Origin: Triatoma infestans | Lineage: Eukaryota > Arthropoda > Insecta > Hemiptera > Reduviidae | Length of the DNA stretch: 64,000 bases | Assembly (NCBI GenBank): GCA_011037195.1 | Contig: JAAEAF010014913.1 | Coordinates: 1 to 64,000 of the forward strand | Direction of reading: 5' to 3' | Translations under genes and position numbers: made by a program | The notes under the pieces: generated by a model | What the model saw: only the letters and a program-made list of their open reading frames with translations | Databases searched by the model: none | Told to the model about the DNA's origin: nothing | Shown: positions 46,050-58,344 of the stretch, piece by piece | How positions within the stretch are numbered: position 1 is the first letter of the stretch | Layout: the number at the start of each line of letters is the position of its first letter

Positions 46050-47173
46050 GGGTGTAACAAAAGTCTGTGAGCTTTTCTTACATTTCAAAAATGGTTTGTT
46101 TACTCACGTATTAAGCTTCCTCGAATATAGGTCATCATTTTCTATAAATTCAACCCAACTGTGAGTCAACAAGTAGATACCCTTCCGATACCATGAGGTA
46201 TCTAACATCAAAACTGTAAACATCTCTTTTTCCTTCCTACGAATTTGTAAATTTTTTACCAAGTAAAAAGTGGGCCATGGAGAGAAGGAGGTGATAATCA
46301 GAGCCTGCCAGGCTGTGGCTGGGCGAGGAGAAGCTCAAAATTCAAATCTTCAATTACTGAGAAGGTTCGACGTGACGATATTTTTCAGCCAAAACGGAGT
46401 GTACGCATTCTAGCTGAGTAGAGTAAAGTTCGGAAATCGCACGATCGTCAGCTCAAAATGGATGACTTCCACATAGATCCACCATTCACGCAGCAATTTT
46501 TTTTCAAACTTTCCTCTTGGGGGAACGGGTACAGCTGATTGGCCTGATTTAATCCATTGTGAGGGAAGGGATTAGCTTAGTGGTTAGCACACTGGACTTC
46601 CACGCGGAGGTCCCGGTTTCGAGTCTAACTGTGATACCATTAAATTTTCTCTTCCTAGGAGTTGATGAAATCACTCAGGTATTACAGACCAACCCGGTGT
46701 GGGACTTGCTAGGGGTGCTGATGTGGAATGCTTCGCCAGCTGGCTGCTCGCAGGTGGAGGATAATGGTTTAATGGGACACGCCTATTCACCTGAACGTTT
46801 TCTATAAGGTTTCTACACTTGCGTCAGACGTTCTAAATTTAAGGAGAGGCGACGCTATGGACGAAGCTTACTTTCTAGGCTCTATCACCCTCTCTAAATT
46901 TTTTGAATCAGTTCTGCACAGCCCGCGAAGAAGCAGAGCCTACTACTGCATTAAGTTCGAAAGAGGTGCCATTTTTAAAGTAGTGACTCAAAATCGCCTG
47001 AATTTCTAAATTCAACTCGAACACTTTTTAAATCCCATAGACCGTTTCATAAGCTGATACAAACTGAAAGTAAAAGGGTACCTTTTACCTTGATAAAAAG
47101 AAACATTTAGTCAACTGTACAAAGTACTGTTGAGGATAAAGAGCAGAAAAATGCACAGACTTTTCTTACACCC
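46050..47173. mobile_element. TA-flanked inverted-repeat element (Tc1/mariner-like)
   Basis: The left tip 'gggtgtaacaaaagtctgtg' (46050-46069) and the right tip, its reverse complement with one mismatch, sit between TA dinucleotides at 46048-46049 and 47174-47175. TA target duplication and tips of this kind fit Tc1/mariner elements. No intact transposase frame is seen, and the interior carries a SINE (46559-46810). 1124 bp including the insertion. Confidence 0.7.
46559..46830 (+). repeat. Second tRNA-related SINE family, nested
   Basis: A box 'gattagcttagtggttagc' and B box 'cggtttcgagtc', with tRNA-like spacing, followed by a body that ends near 'ctataaggtttctaca'. It is inside the TIR element 46050-47173. 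The body is unrelated to the SINE at 3886-4295, so this is a separate family. The 46559-46807 open frame is not a gene. Confidence 0.72.
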
Positions 47174-47344
47174 TAGTATAATGAAAGCACTTACTACATT
47201 TCTAAACTGACTTTAGAATAGACTAAAAAATGCTGTTTAGTACCAAGTAAATAACTGCCAAAGATTCCAAAATGTCTTTATGCCGCTAGCAATCTTTAAT
47301 TCTTTTACCTTTAAGTCCACAAGTTAACTTCACTAATAAACATG

Positions 47345-48174
47345 CTCGCAACTTTGCGCCTATGCAGATGATTTGGTTCTTGTCGCCAGAAGTGATGCAG
47401 CGCTGAAAGAAGCATTTGCAATCATTGTCAGAGGTGGCTCTAAGGTTGGTCTTATTATTAATGAAGCAAAGACAAAATGCTTAAAAATGTCAGCATCAGA
47501 AAACAGATGATCCTTAAACAGCATGCAGATCCTAGACTTCACCTTCGAAACTGTGCCGAGCTTCGTATATCTAGGTTCTTCTCCAAATAATAGAAATGCG
47601 ATAAGTCGTGAAATTGAGAACAGGATTATGGCTGGAATAGAGCCTACTTTGCTAATTTTAAACTCCTCAAATCCCAGTTGTTAACTAAAACAACCAAATT
47701 AAAGATATATAAGTCTCTAATAAGAGCAGTAGTTACTTATGGCGCTGAAACTTGCACCTTGTCAAAAGACGATTGTCACAAGTTGAAGGTATTTCAAAGA
47801 AAAGTTATTAGAAGAATTTACGGCGCAAAAAAACTGAATGGTCTATGGAGAATAAGAAGCAATGCGGAGATTGAGGGGTTTTTAAAAAACGAAAACTTTG
47901 TAAATTGTATAAAAGCAAGTAGGCTTAGATGGGCAGGCCATGTAGCCAGAATGGGAGGTGATAGGCTACAGAAAAGAATGCTGGAAGACAATTTCAGTGG
48001 CAAATTTCAGAAGACTAAGAAGCAGATGGCGAGATGAGGTAGAGAAGGATGCGAAGAAGCTAGGTGTCCGCAATTGGAAGAATGAGGCGCAGGGCAGAGA
48101 GAAATGGAGAGAAGTTACTCGGAAGGCCAAGGGTCATCAAGACCTGTGGAGCCAGGGAGTAAGTAAGTAAGTAA
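47345..48174 (+). mobile_element. RTE-like LINE tail with RT catalytic box and (GTAA)n end
   Basis: Begins with CAYADDLVLVA (YADD catalytic box of reverse transcriptase) at about 47357, breaks at a stop near 47508, continues at 47678-48037 with KLKIYKSLIRAVVTYGAETC, RRIYGAKKLNG, then ASRLRWAGHVARMGGDRLQK. In a shifted frame SRWRDEVEKDAKKLGVRNWK follows to the end. The element closes in a GTAA microsatellite at 48159-48174, a typical 3' end for RTE-type LINEs. Frame-broken and 5'-truncated. The BEL/Pao element begins right after it. Confidence 0.85.
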
Positions 48175-48199
48175 TGGACAAAGCTTGGCTAAGGGGCGG

Positions 48200-49318
48200 C
48201 GAATTACGCCGGAATAGCGGCCGGGATGCAGGGTGGTGATGCGACCGAGCGGCCATTGACGGGGTGGAACGTTGTCCTGATGAACAAGGACGACAGTGCC
48301 TGGAGTGATCTTTGTGGCCGGAAGAAGCCATTTAGTACGCTGTTGAAGCGTGTGCAGGTACTCGTGGTGCCAGCGCTTCCAGAAGTCCTGCTGAATCCGC
48401 TCGGTAAGTTGCCAACGGGAAAGGCGGTTGATGCTGAGAGTGGTGACATCTCGCAGGAGGAGCGTTAGGGGGCGGAAAACCAGGAAGTGGCCAGGAGTTA
48501 GGGGCTCAGGATCAGAGGTATCTGAAGAGAGGGCGCTTAGGGGGTGTGAGTTCAGGGAGGCCTCGATGTCAGTAGCGTCGCTGAGGACTCTTCATATGTC
48601 AGCCGTTGGTCACCGATAACGCGAGTGTGGTGATGCTTGGTCGATTTTAAAGGCCTCCGAAATGTGGACTTGTGGGCGGAATGAAGCGCCAGTCAATACC
48701 TACCACCGAGGCAGCGCGGCAGACGGCCGCCTGTCATTGCAGAGTAGGCGGCCGAGCTCTCGAAGTTTGTTATGGGCCCCACAAAATTGGTCGTTGTCGG
48801 AAAAGATGGTTGTGGGAGCCCTCGGCGAGCGGCTTTGAAGTGGAAAGCTCAGAAGCTATTTCAAAGTGAACGGCCTTGGTAGCGAAGCAAATAAAGGATA
48901 CCAAATAGCCTTTGGTAACAACGGCACCACGCTGCGCTCGAAATGCTGAAAGGTCCGGCAAAATCCACACCGGTGATGGTGAAGGCGGTAGCAGCGGTGA
49001 TGCGTTCGGAGGACAAGCCGCCCAGGGTTGGATGATGGGGCGAGCCTTAGCAGTGAAGCTTTATTACAGCGGCCGATGCGATGGCGCACTACGTTGCGCC
49101 CGTCTAATATCCAATAATACCTGCGTAAGTAGGCATGAGTAGCCAACGCCCCCGCGTGCAGCAAGCGCGCGTGGGCGTCGTCTATGAGAAGCCGCGTGAA
49201 TTGGTGTTCCTTCGGGAGCAGTACAGGGTGGCGAAAGCCATAAGAAGGGAGGCGGATGACAGTCTTCCACCGACGCGGAGTAAATGTGATCGTCCAGAAA
49301 GAGATGTAATTGGCGCAC
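48200..49318 (-). pseudogene. BEL/Pao integrase region, frame-broken
   Basis: The zinc-binding segment HAGALATHAYLRRYYWILDG (48856-49164 frame) and, in neighbouring frames, a GVDFAGPF-type catalytic start near 48960 (D of DDE) and FATKAVHFEIASELSTSK (48770-48970) identify an integrase. The C-terminal domain pieces follow to 48204. No continuous frame remains. Confidence 0.72.
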
Positions 49319-49975
49319 CAGACGATGACGCGACAGCGGGTTTTGCGCTTCCTGGAGTTCCTTAGCTAAATGCCTAGTATGAACGGCGCGAACGAGGATA
49401 TCGGTCGCTCCCTATAGTTCGGAAACGGTGAGAAAGCCTCTGCTAGGCGCGGACAGGTTATGACAATTGAAGATAAAACGTAAGCAATAAGCGGTGATAC
49501 GCTTAAGGAGAAGAAGCGATGAGAAGCAATTAATGTAACCATCTTCAACGGTGGAGACTGTCAGTACAACCAGAGAAGGTGGTTTGGCCTCTTGTTGTAC
49601 GGAATCCGCATCAACGGCTACCGATGCTTTCGGCCAATTCGCGGATTCGGAAGCGAGCCACGAGGGCCCATTCCACCACAGAGTGGTATTGAAGATGATG
49701 GGAAGCTACCCCTCTTGATGCGCAATCTGCGGGATTGCCCGTAGTGGAAATATGTCATCAGGAGTGAAGCGGTATGAGGTCTTGAATGTCGGCCACGCGG
49801 TTCCCCACGAACGTTTTACACCGATGGCTCTCGCCGCGAATCCACGCAAGAGCAACGGTGGAATCACAAAAGGCGACTATTGAGGCTTAGAGTTGAGGAA
49901 GCATTCGCGATTTAACGTACTGAGAAGCTTAGCGAGAAGGTGGGCTCCGCAAAGTTCCAGTCGGGGAAGCGAAAG

Positions 49976-50359
49976 CTACTTGTTGGGGGCGACCTTTGAC
50001 TTAGCGGCCAAGAGGTTAACATGAGGCTGGTCATTAGGAGAGACAGTATGTAAGTATATCACGGCGGCGTATCCAGACTCAGAGGCGTCACAAAATGCAA
50101 CAAGGTGATGGACGGATGGGGGGAGAACGTCTGGCAGAGAGCTATTTGGATGCATTTTCCCAGGTCCGGGATATGGTTTTGAAAGTTGTGCCACGGGTCG
50201 ACAACTTCTTGAGGCAGTGGCTGGTCCCAATCCAGCTGTAGCCGACACAGATAACGAAAGAATAGCCTTGAAGGTGACCGGACTAAACCACCCCAACGGA
50301 TCGAATATACGAGCCATTTGTCTAAGAACGGTGCGTTTAGTATACGCCGCCTCGGACAT
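49976..50359 (-). pseudogene. BEL/Pao A17-type/RNase H region
   Basis: KRTVLRQMARIFDPLGWFSP is a strongly conserved BEL/Pao phrase after the RT. Further on, LVAFCDASESGYAAVIYLH carries the RNase H start (Asp in FCDAS). It is open for 127 codons and then breaks. Confidence 0.85.
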
Positions 50360-50524
50360 CCGCGCAGCATAAAAGAAATTATCGGAAGCAGCCCAAGCCG
50401 AGAAGTTTCAGAATGGGATCGCGGTCAAGGGACAGTCATCCGAAGTGGAGGGACGGCAGTGATCTGCGGGGGGATCCTGTACAAGCCCACTTGCGGAGTT
50501 CAAACCCGCCGCCATGAGAAGCTG

Positions 50525-51490
50525 TTAGAGCGTGCGCAGGACTTGGGCTTCTGCAACAGATGCAGCGCCAGTAAGGAGATCGTCGACGTATACTTCATGG
50601 AGAAGCATGATTTTTGCCTGGGGAAACTTATCCCCTTCATCAAGGGCGAGTTGTCGAATGGTGCCGATGAAACGCCATAAGTCACTGTATTGAGTCTGAA
50701 AGACTGGTTCCTGTTCGGAGAAGCGCCAGACGATGCGTTGGTAATCCCGATGCTCAGGCAAGATGAGGATTTGACGATACATCTGCCTGATGTCGGCGGT
50801 GAAGACGATGCGGTGCAGGCGAAGGCGAAGCAGAAGCGTGGCGATGTCGGCCTGAAGCTTGGGGCCGGTGAGAAGCAGATCATTTAGAGAGCGGCCATTG
50901 GAAGGTGCGTTAAACATTTCTCGCAGTTTGGTAGAGGGGTCATCTGGACGATGAACCGCATGATGAGGGATGTAGCACGGAGTATAGGAGGGGGAGGTGT
51001 CATCGGGATGCACTGGTTCCATATGACCGCGGTCCAAGTAATCGCGCATGAAGTCAATATAGGCTTCGCGCAATGGGGGGTTTTGAAGGAGGCGTTTTTC
51101 CATCCTGAGAAATTGACGCGACGCAATGTTGAGGGATTCTCCAAGTTCACGTGAGGTGAAGGGGAGAGAAAGCACATAACGTCCAGTGTCAGTCCGCTGC
51201 GTGGTCCGCGCGTAAGTGGTCTCGCAGATAAGTTCATCCGCCGTGAGCGGTAAGTTTTCCGGGACGTTGTCAATCTCCCAGAAGCGGCGTACGATTTGAT
51301 TTAGTTTATCCTCCTTCTCCTCGTGGAGGAGAAGCGGCGAAAGCATGTGCGGAGAAGCGGTACACAAGGTGGGAGCCTCCTCGGACAAAAGTGCAGGTGC
51401 CACCGTCCTCTCAATCAAGAGTGGAAGAGATGGTGGAGATTTCTGAGGAGCGAGAGGAGTAGGTGGTTGTGGCCAAGGAGCGGAAGGCAA
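50525..51490 (-). pseudogene. BEL/Pao reverse transcriptase, 321-codon open frame
   Basis: Residues 70-75 read RFWEID. A VFTADIRQMYRQILI segment (first catalytic Asp, about residue 235) and YVDDLLTGA (YxDD box, about residue 304) are present, as are LREMFNAPS and the SLND block. This is the Pao-type RT palm, with both catalytic elements still visible. The frame ends within the thumb. Confidence 0.88.
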
Positions 51491-52215
51491 GCGCTCGTTG
51501 TTTCGGATAGAAGCTGAGAATCGAACCCGTTTTGGCCATGAAGCTGGTGATAGGGGCCATATAACACCCAGGCGAGGGTGGTATTAAACGCAGCAGGCGC
51601 GCTTGGAGTACGAGGAACTCTTCCAGGAAGAAGCCGGCTTGGGAGGATATCGTTCCCGAACAAAACATCCACGGGGCGCGGTTGGTTAAATGTCAAGTCA
51701 GCAAGGTTAAGTTGACGAAGATCAGGACAATCCCCTTTGAATGGCAAACAGGGTGTGGGAGGGTATAATGCTGTCAAGCACCATGGCGTGAACAAGCAGA
51801 TGTGGAGAATCTCCTGGATGCATGAGTTTGAAAGTAGTGCAATAGTGGGAGGGCATAGGGGTGGTGGAGCCCAAGGTGAGAAGTTGAATGTTTGTGGGTT
51901 GTAAGGGCAGACGTAGACGCTGGGCACACGCCTGGGTAATAATAGTTTGGTGGTCCCGGAATCAAGAAGGGCACGGGTGACTACCGCAGTAGGCATCAGG
52001 ACGGATGCGTTAAAGGGCTTGGTATTATTGGCGCTGCACTGAGAGAAAAGATGACAATCCGCGTCAAGCGGGGGACTCGAGTGCGGGGGTGCGCCCGCGG
52101 GTAGTGGGTTGAGAAGCGTCGTCCCTCCGCGAGGTGGAGAGGCGGAGCGACAAGGAGAGGGGCAGTCAGCCCAATTGATTCTCTGAGAAGGTGACTCAGA
52201 CCGAGGTTTTACCAC
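51415..52215 (-). pseudogene. BEL/Pao aspartic protease region (DUF1758-like)
   Basis: LLDSGTTKLLL matches the active-site DSG-T motif of retroelement aspartic proteases. VDVLFGNDILPSRLL and NTTLAWVLYGP follow in the usual BEL order. The frame is open for 266 codons and overlaps the RT frame by 76 bases in another register. This may reflect a frameshift mutation. Confidence 0.78.
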
Positions 52216-52489
52216 GGTGAGAGAAGATGCGGGAAACGGCGAAGAAGGTTGAGAGGCGATACGGGTTGGTGCTTGCTCTTCTGGCGGTAATAGGGGGAAA
52301 GCCGCGGCTCCTTGAGGAGAAACGGGCCGTGAGATAGATGCACCAATGTGTGGTGACGTTCTTCACAGAAGTGGCAATGCTGCGTGAATCGGCAGGCTCG
52401 GAGGCCGTGTTTTGCCGAAAGGCAACTGCGAAATAGTTGGGCCAGAGTGACGTATTTATGCCGTTGCTTGACGGATAAGGCCTTGAATC

Positions 52490-53572
52490 CTAAACACTGG
52501 CGTATTGAATGTGCCCCGTGACAATATTCACAAGTGGAGGGACCTTTGGGTTATGATGCGTGGGAGGCAGTGTACACTGAACGAGAGGAAGAGGGCGTTG
52601 GCGCAATGGGCGCGTACGTGGGTGAGCGAGGAGGCGGCGTGCGAGAGGGCGTGGATGGGGGAGGTGTCGCTTATGATGCTTGAGAGGCGCCCGGAGGAGT
52701 TGGCGTGGCGCGGCGTATGGGAGGAGTGAGTTTGAGGGCGTGTAAAGAGTTAAGCACGAACGTCTTAAGATGGGCGACGGTGGGGAATTCAACGCCGGTG
52801 TGCGCTATCTCGAACTGTTTTCGAGTTTCTTTGTCTAGTTGACGGACGAGCAGTGAAAAGGCCATAAATGAGGCTAAATTTGGCGCTTGGACATCGAGGA
52901 GTGCTTTGGCACTAGTAATAGATTTGGACAGCATTTGTTCCAAGGAGGCCACAGATGGGAATGAGGGGGGCGGTGACGCGGTGAGCAATTCAGCCATTTG
53001 CCTCTTATTGTCGTACGCGAGGCATAATGCATCCCAGGCGTTCTGGAATTGCCCCTGGCTAACGGGATGTGAGAGATAATGGCCTTAGCGCTAGCTGCGA
53101 GAGCGCTATGCAGGTAATGGAGGTGTTCCACGCCGGAAAGCCTGGTTGGTCAATCACCAGAGCAGTGAAGGTATCTTGAAAATACACCCACGTTGGTAAT
53201 TCCTCTCGAAGTGTTGGACTGGGATTGTTGGGTGACGGGACGCAGGATGTGCGTTGAAACGGTGGGAGGTGGTGTGGGGGGACGCTCAGCTTCGGCGTAA
53301 GTGCAGACAATTTGTTGGTGCAGAGCTCGCACTTGTTGGGTTTCATCCAACACGTACTGTTCGGAAAGGCCCTCAGGAAACGGGTCAGCCTCGAGAAGTT
53401 AGCAGTCAATCTTGTGCAAAGACGCAATTATTTGAGGGAACGCAGTTCCTTCCTTTCTTTTCAGAAGGAAAGTATCTAAATGGTGATGCAAGGCAGCGGT
53501 GACGCTTTTGCAAAGACGATCGAACATCGTTCGGATACAGGACGGGTACACCTTTTCTTTCTTAGGTGCCAT
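52490..53572 (-). pseudogene. BEL/Pao gag-like region, frame-broken
   Basis: Starts at ATG 53572 with MAPKKEKVYPSCIRTMFDRL and continues in fragments (53059-53427, 52874-53131, 52671-52997, 52490-52792) that overlap in different frames. One fragment has FEIAHTGVEFPTVAHLKTF with a preceding QLDKETRK segment, typical of BEL/Pao gag. A zinc knuckle was not identified cleanly. Confidence 0.7.
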
Positions 53573-54640
53573 TGTTTGATGCAAAAGTGAAATTTAAGTA
53601 GCAAGGCAAGCTGCAATTTTAATGCAATAAAACGATTAAATTAAAAGTAATCTTAAATTAACAAAGGAAGCAGAACAACGTGTTATATATATATATATAT
53701 ATATAATGCAAACTAGATAAGGAATATTCAAAATTTGATAAATAAGTAATATAGAAAAATATAAAACTTAAGTGGATTATTTAAAATATAAATATAAATA
53801 TAAGTGGACTGTATGTAGAGGCGCTGAAGGCGATATACGGCCCGGCACGGACCAAAATGTACACGCGTAGGCGTGAACTCGGAAGCGTTAGGGGCTTAAT
53901 GAAGCACGAATTATGAAAGCTAACAAAGGCAATAAAGAATTTAATTGGCTTACCTTGAAGATGCGGTTATGATGAATGAGAAGCGTGCGTTGAGCCTGAG
54001 AAGCTGTGAAAGACGCTAGGAAGCGAAAAAGGGTATAAAGGAGGCTGTATATATGTGTAAATATGTTCGTATATGGGTGTGTATGAAAGGAAGTTGCGGG
54101 AAAGCTAAGTGGTGAATGAAGCGGTACGGAAGCGTGCGTTCGTTGATGCTAATAAGACCTCTCGGAAGCTGGTTGGAGGCAGAGATGAAAGACCGGTGTT
54201 GCAAACGCAATACACCCGTAAGGGCGGTGAAATTTGCTGATGAAGCAGTAAATGATGACGCAGAGAACAAATACACATATACCCACGTGAAGCGAGCCAA
54301 ACCACAAGTGAAGAAAAGGAATGAATAACCAGGAAAAAGGGGGTGGCTGTGGAGGGGAAACCAACATCCAGAGACGCGAAAGAAGGGACGAACGAGCCAG
54401 AGAATTGACGGGAGAGAAATAAAAAGGGGAGAATTAGGATGTCTGGCCGGACAACGCGGGCGCGCGCGGAAGACACCAATACAGACACAAACTGGCAAGA
54501 CGGCAACAATAGTTTTAAGAATAAGATTCTTGGAGATTTTTCGGAGCTTAAGGAATTGTATAGATTAAAACATTTAAATTTATGTAACTTAAACACTAAC
54601 TAAATAAAATGATCCTAGAGGGAAGTAGACCGTCACGGGT

Positions 54641-57600
54641 ATCTTGATCTCGCTGCAGGTACATACTTACGCTTGCATACAGTGCATGTAGATTCACGAG
54701 ATAACTGTTGCTCACCAATAACACTCATTTCCATTAAAAAAATGATATAGAAGAGAACCACAAAAGATCTTTTATGTCGAAGAAGATTTGACCTAAACAG
54801 TCATTACTCTCTTCACACTTAGTACATCTACGTATATATGATGGAAGACTGCAAAAGATGGTGACTGTTAATCTGATTTTTTTTTTTTGTTACGTCCCCT
54901 TAATTTGGTAGGTTAGCCTTTTTTTTCTCTAGAAGCCCCATATTTTCTAGACATTCTCCACCATATGGTGTCGTCAACACTAAAACCCAAATTGGTAACG
55001 ATAGGCATACAATGTATGCCGTGGACACAATGGGCATAATGGGGAATGGCCAATATGGTTAAGATATTTCGCCGACAGGTTAAGAGTTTCGATTTTAAGA
55101 TGTTTCGCCAGAGTCAGGGACGTTGTTCTTTCTATTTAGTTTATGCGGCATAGGGTTATCAATAAGGGCTGCCCATGTACTTACTCCTCCTCAATCCTAT
55201 GACCTACCTTTAAGGATATCTCCAGCTTCCTTTAATATATGAGCTGAACTGAACGATAAGTGATGATGAGGCCGCAATTGCTGGAACAGTCTTTTGGTTA
55301 AAAGTCTGCCATAGCATTTTCTTCAATCTCAGAATGAGAAGGGCTCCATTGGAAACATATCTCCGCTTCTCGAGGTAGGATTTTGTTAACTGACAACATT
55401 GGATTAGCTTTGGCAGTCGTTATTTCATTACTGATTATTGAACCTGGGAGTCGACAAACATAACTATTTTTGGGTCGTTCCTCACAACCTGAAATAAATT
55501 GTTTCCTGTTGAAATTGCAATCATCAGTGACAAATATTTCTTATTACACTGTTTTCACAATGTACATTATGTTTTTTTTATTAAACTTCAATCCAACTTT
55601 ATAAAATATTTAATTAGCCTTCGTTCATGGGTGAAATCAATTCAAACAATAACAGTTTTTCTTAGTTCTCGCATATTTGTGTAATTATAATGTATATATA
55701 TATATATTTTTTTTTAAATTACTTATAATTATCATTTTTTTTTTTTTTTATTTTATATAAATAACGTAAATACATATAAATTAATACACAATATTAAACA
55801 GAGGATTAGAGATTCAATGCTACAATGAATTATTAAGCAAAATATGCTTCTTATTCACAGCTAATTGTACTAATGAAACAATGAAAGTATAAATAGATAT
55901 TTCTAAGTAATATCATAAGAAAGAAACAACACATGCAAGATTAGAAGAAACTTAATTAAGAAAAAAAAAGTCAGTATTCACGATAAACAATAATCATCAT
56001 CAAAGTATAAAGGAAGAAGGTAGATGATTAGATGAAGAAAACGTTGACAAAAGAATTATATGAGTCACAAGTCCTTATAAATCAATCAAGGCCCTTCCGC
56101 AGGTTTACTTTCAATTCAAAAAATTAGCCATTCTTTATTGATATCAATATCTAGTTAAATGAAACATATGTGAATAAAATAATAGATAATTTTATTTAAG
56201 ATATCTTATTCGCATAAATTATTTAAGATAGAGTAGCCTCACGCAACCCTAAAATTTGAAATCAATATAACTTCAATAATGATAATAATAACTTGAATAA
56301 TAATTTTTTTTTTGTTGTGACTGAGTGTATATGTACACATATTTCTTTGATTTTTTTCAAATAAAAATTTATATTTTATTTCCTTATAGTTTGTTTCTAC
56401 ATAAGTAAGTCTAAACTTCCTTTGTCAAAATTCAAAATTTTATTCTATAAATAATTATTTCAATAGCAATTAAAAAGTTTTCTTTTTTATAAATTTTAAC
56501 TATTGTTATGACTATAGAACAATTATATTCTCTAGCCTAAATTTGGAGATAATATAAAAACAAGGTATTATTGTTTCCATGTATGTTTTTTCGAAGTTAA
56601 ACTGTGAAATCTGTTGGATGAATTCCAGGAGTATATCTTATTCTATAGAATTTTTCAAGGAATTCTTAATGTTCACTTTAACACAGATTTTATTGAAATA
56701 CTCCGAAGTACTTGAAATGTGCAGTACTACTGAACTAATTTTAATTGACTGTTTATTTGGGAACCTCCACTCTCATTTTCCACGAACCGGCACTGTTTGA
56801 AACTATATGGAATGGCAATTCGAGGTAAGTCTAATGTTACAGTTCCCTCGAAATTCCCCCTCAAAATGGAATTTCCTGTAAATATTATTAAAACAAAAAA
56901 AAAAGAAAGAAAAAAAAAAAGATTATGTCAGAAACCCTGACAGAAGCGAAGTGAAATATCACTTTTATATTTTTTATGAATTCCTTTTTAATCATACAAA
57001 CATATTCACGAAACCACTCAGAGGACCTCAAAACTCGATTTCCGAGGAAAACTCATTTCGAAAATTTGAATCGTTTACAATATTTTCAGTTAAGTAGTAA
57101 GAAAAAGTAAAACATCGGGGGTGACCATTCAAACTATTTTCTTTTACTGCATTCCTCACCTTCCAGTAGACATATTTCCTTTTTCAATCTTTAATGCATA
57201 CTTCATTGTTATCTAAGCGAAAAAACTGTTCTTTATTTAAATGGCATCTAAAAGGCAAAGATTAATGCAGACCTTCTAAAAATAGATTTTCTCAAAAAAA
57301 AATTGTATTAAATAAAATTAAAGGTCTTTGTGTAATAGTAATTATAAAATATATTAAGTTTAAAGGAAATGTTGTAGCTATTTTGAAAAAAATGCATTCA
57401 ATGAAATGATTCTTACTATCTTATTCCACAACTAATGTATTAGGGTACTGAGTATTCCAACTTTCAGCAATTTTTCTCTAAATAATAAATCTTTCATGCT
57501 TGAAACCATGTCTTTCTCATGAAATTCAATTTCAGGATAGAGGCAGAGAAAAAAGTTAATTATATGGCTGATCATAAAGAAGAAGTGAAATAAATAGATT

Positions 57601-58344
57601 CAACAAATAATAATTCTGTGAGAAATATGGTTTTCATTGATAAATATTAACAAAAGAATGAATATTGTTCATTGTCTTTTCTTAGAATAATAGTCAAGGT
57701 CCGCCAGAAGGCATTATCCCTAAGTAAAATCTATTAATCATTATTATTCTGAATATTATTATTCCTTAAATGAATGACGAATTGAGAGTGAATGCTAGTT
57801 TACATATACATATGTACATAACCTATTTTATTTTATAATTTCATTTGTAGTTTTCTTTAACCTTGAAAGACGACTACCGTAAATCCACCGATCATAAATA
57901 TAAATCTAATACATAGAAATGACAATGAAAATAATGATTCGGGAATGATAATGCATAATTGTAAATAAACATAAATTTATATTAAGGTCATTTATATACA
58001 TAATTTATAATGGCACATGAAGGCGGTGGCTTTTGTCGGCTCCGAACTAAGGCGACATCTCCCATAAAACTTCAACGACGAAGACAGATAAAGGTCCTTG
58101 TTTACAATGCCTATTTGGAGAAGGGAGAACCTAATTACAATTAAAATGGTGACTGGTCAGCGACTATTACTTAGAAGAGATGTTCATTTGTTGAGCTAGT
58201 GTAAGCCTGGCTGCAAAGAGGTTCCAAATTACTGCAGAAGGAGAAACTGAACTGCTTTCGAAACCGAGCCTGTGTCCGCTCTGCTCTAACCAGCCATTTT
58301 AGGGCTATGGGTTGAATATGTGCTCTGAATCAATTGCTATAGAC
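54641..58344. other. Intergenic, AT-rich, no gene recognised
   Basis: No supportable gene. A short block near 57005-57111 is a reverse fragment of repeat family A ('ggacctcaaaactcgatttc', 'gtaagaaaaagtaaaaca'). 58030-58310 is less AT-rich but unassigned. Open frames 55499-55684 and 56579-56800 have no family resemblance. Confidence 0.5.
57005..57111 (-). repeat. Left-end fragment of repeat family A
   Basis: 'gaggacctcaaaactcgatt', 'gaaaactcatttcgaaaatt' and 'taagaaaaagtaaa' follow the reverse left-end consensus. Confidence 0.6.

Larger units (their letters stand above)
48175..54640 (-). mobile_element. GC-rich, decayed BEL/Pao LTR retrotransposon
   Basis: On the - strand the order is gag (53572-52490), aspartic protease (52215-51415), reverse transcriptase (51490-50525), A17/RNase H region (50359-49976), then integrase with a zinc-binding segment (about 49318-48200). 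This order and the protease/RT sequence are diagnostic for BEL/Pao. It is strikingly GC-rich next to AT-rich flanks. Several frameshifts break it. A 5' LTR probably occupies about 54000-54640, but its edges are uncertain, and no 3' LTR copy exists at the left, where the RTE LINE abuts. The element is therefore 3'-truncated. Confidence 0.85.

Noticed and set aside
49976..51490. Several + strand open frames (50318-50680, 50690-50887, 51323-51517) in the GC-rich block
   Set aside because: They are antisense shadows of the BEL/Pao polyprotein.
54016..54596. Two long - strand open frames of 160 and 163 codons rich in Phe, Leu and Ser
   Set aside because: They lie in the putative 5' LTR/leader of the BEL/Pao element, overlap each other in different frames and resemble no family.
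56095..56112. Short match to the extreme 3' end of 18S rRNA in reverse ('ccttccgcaggtttac')
   Set aside because: Fewer than 20 bases without any flanking rRNA similarity; a chance match is plausible.
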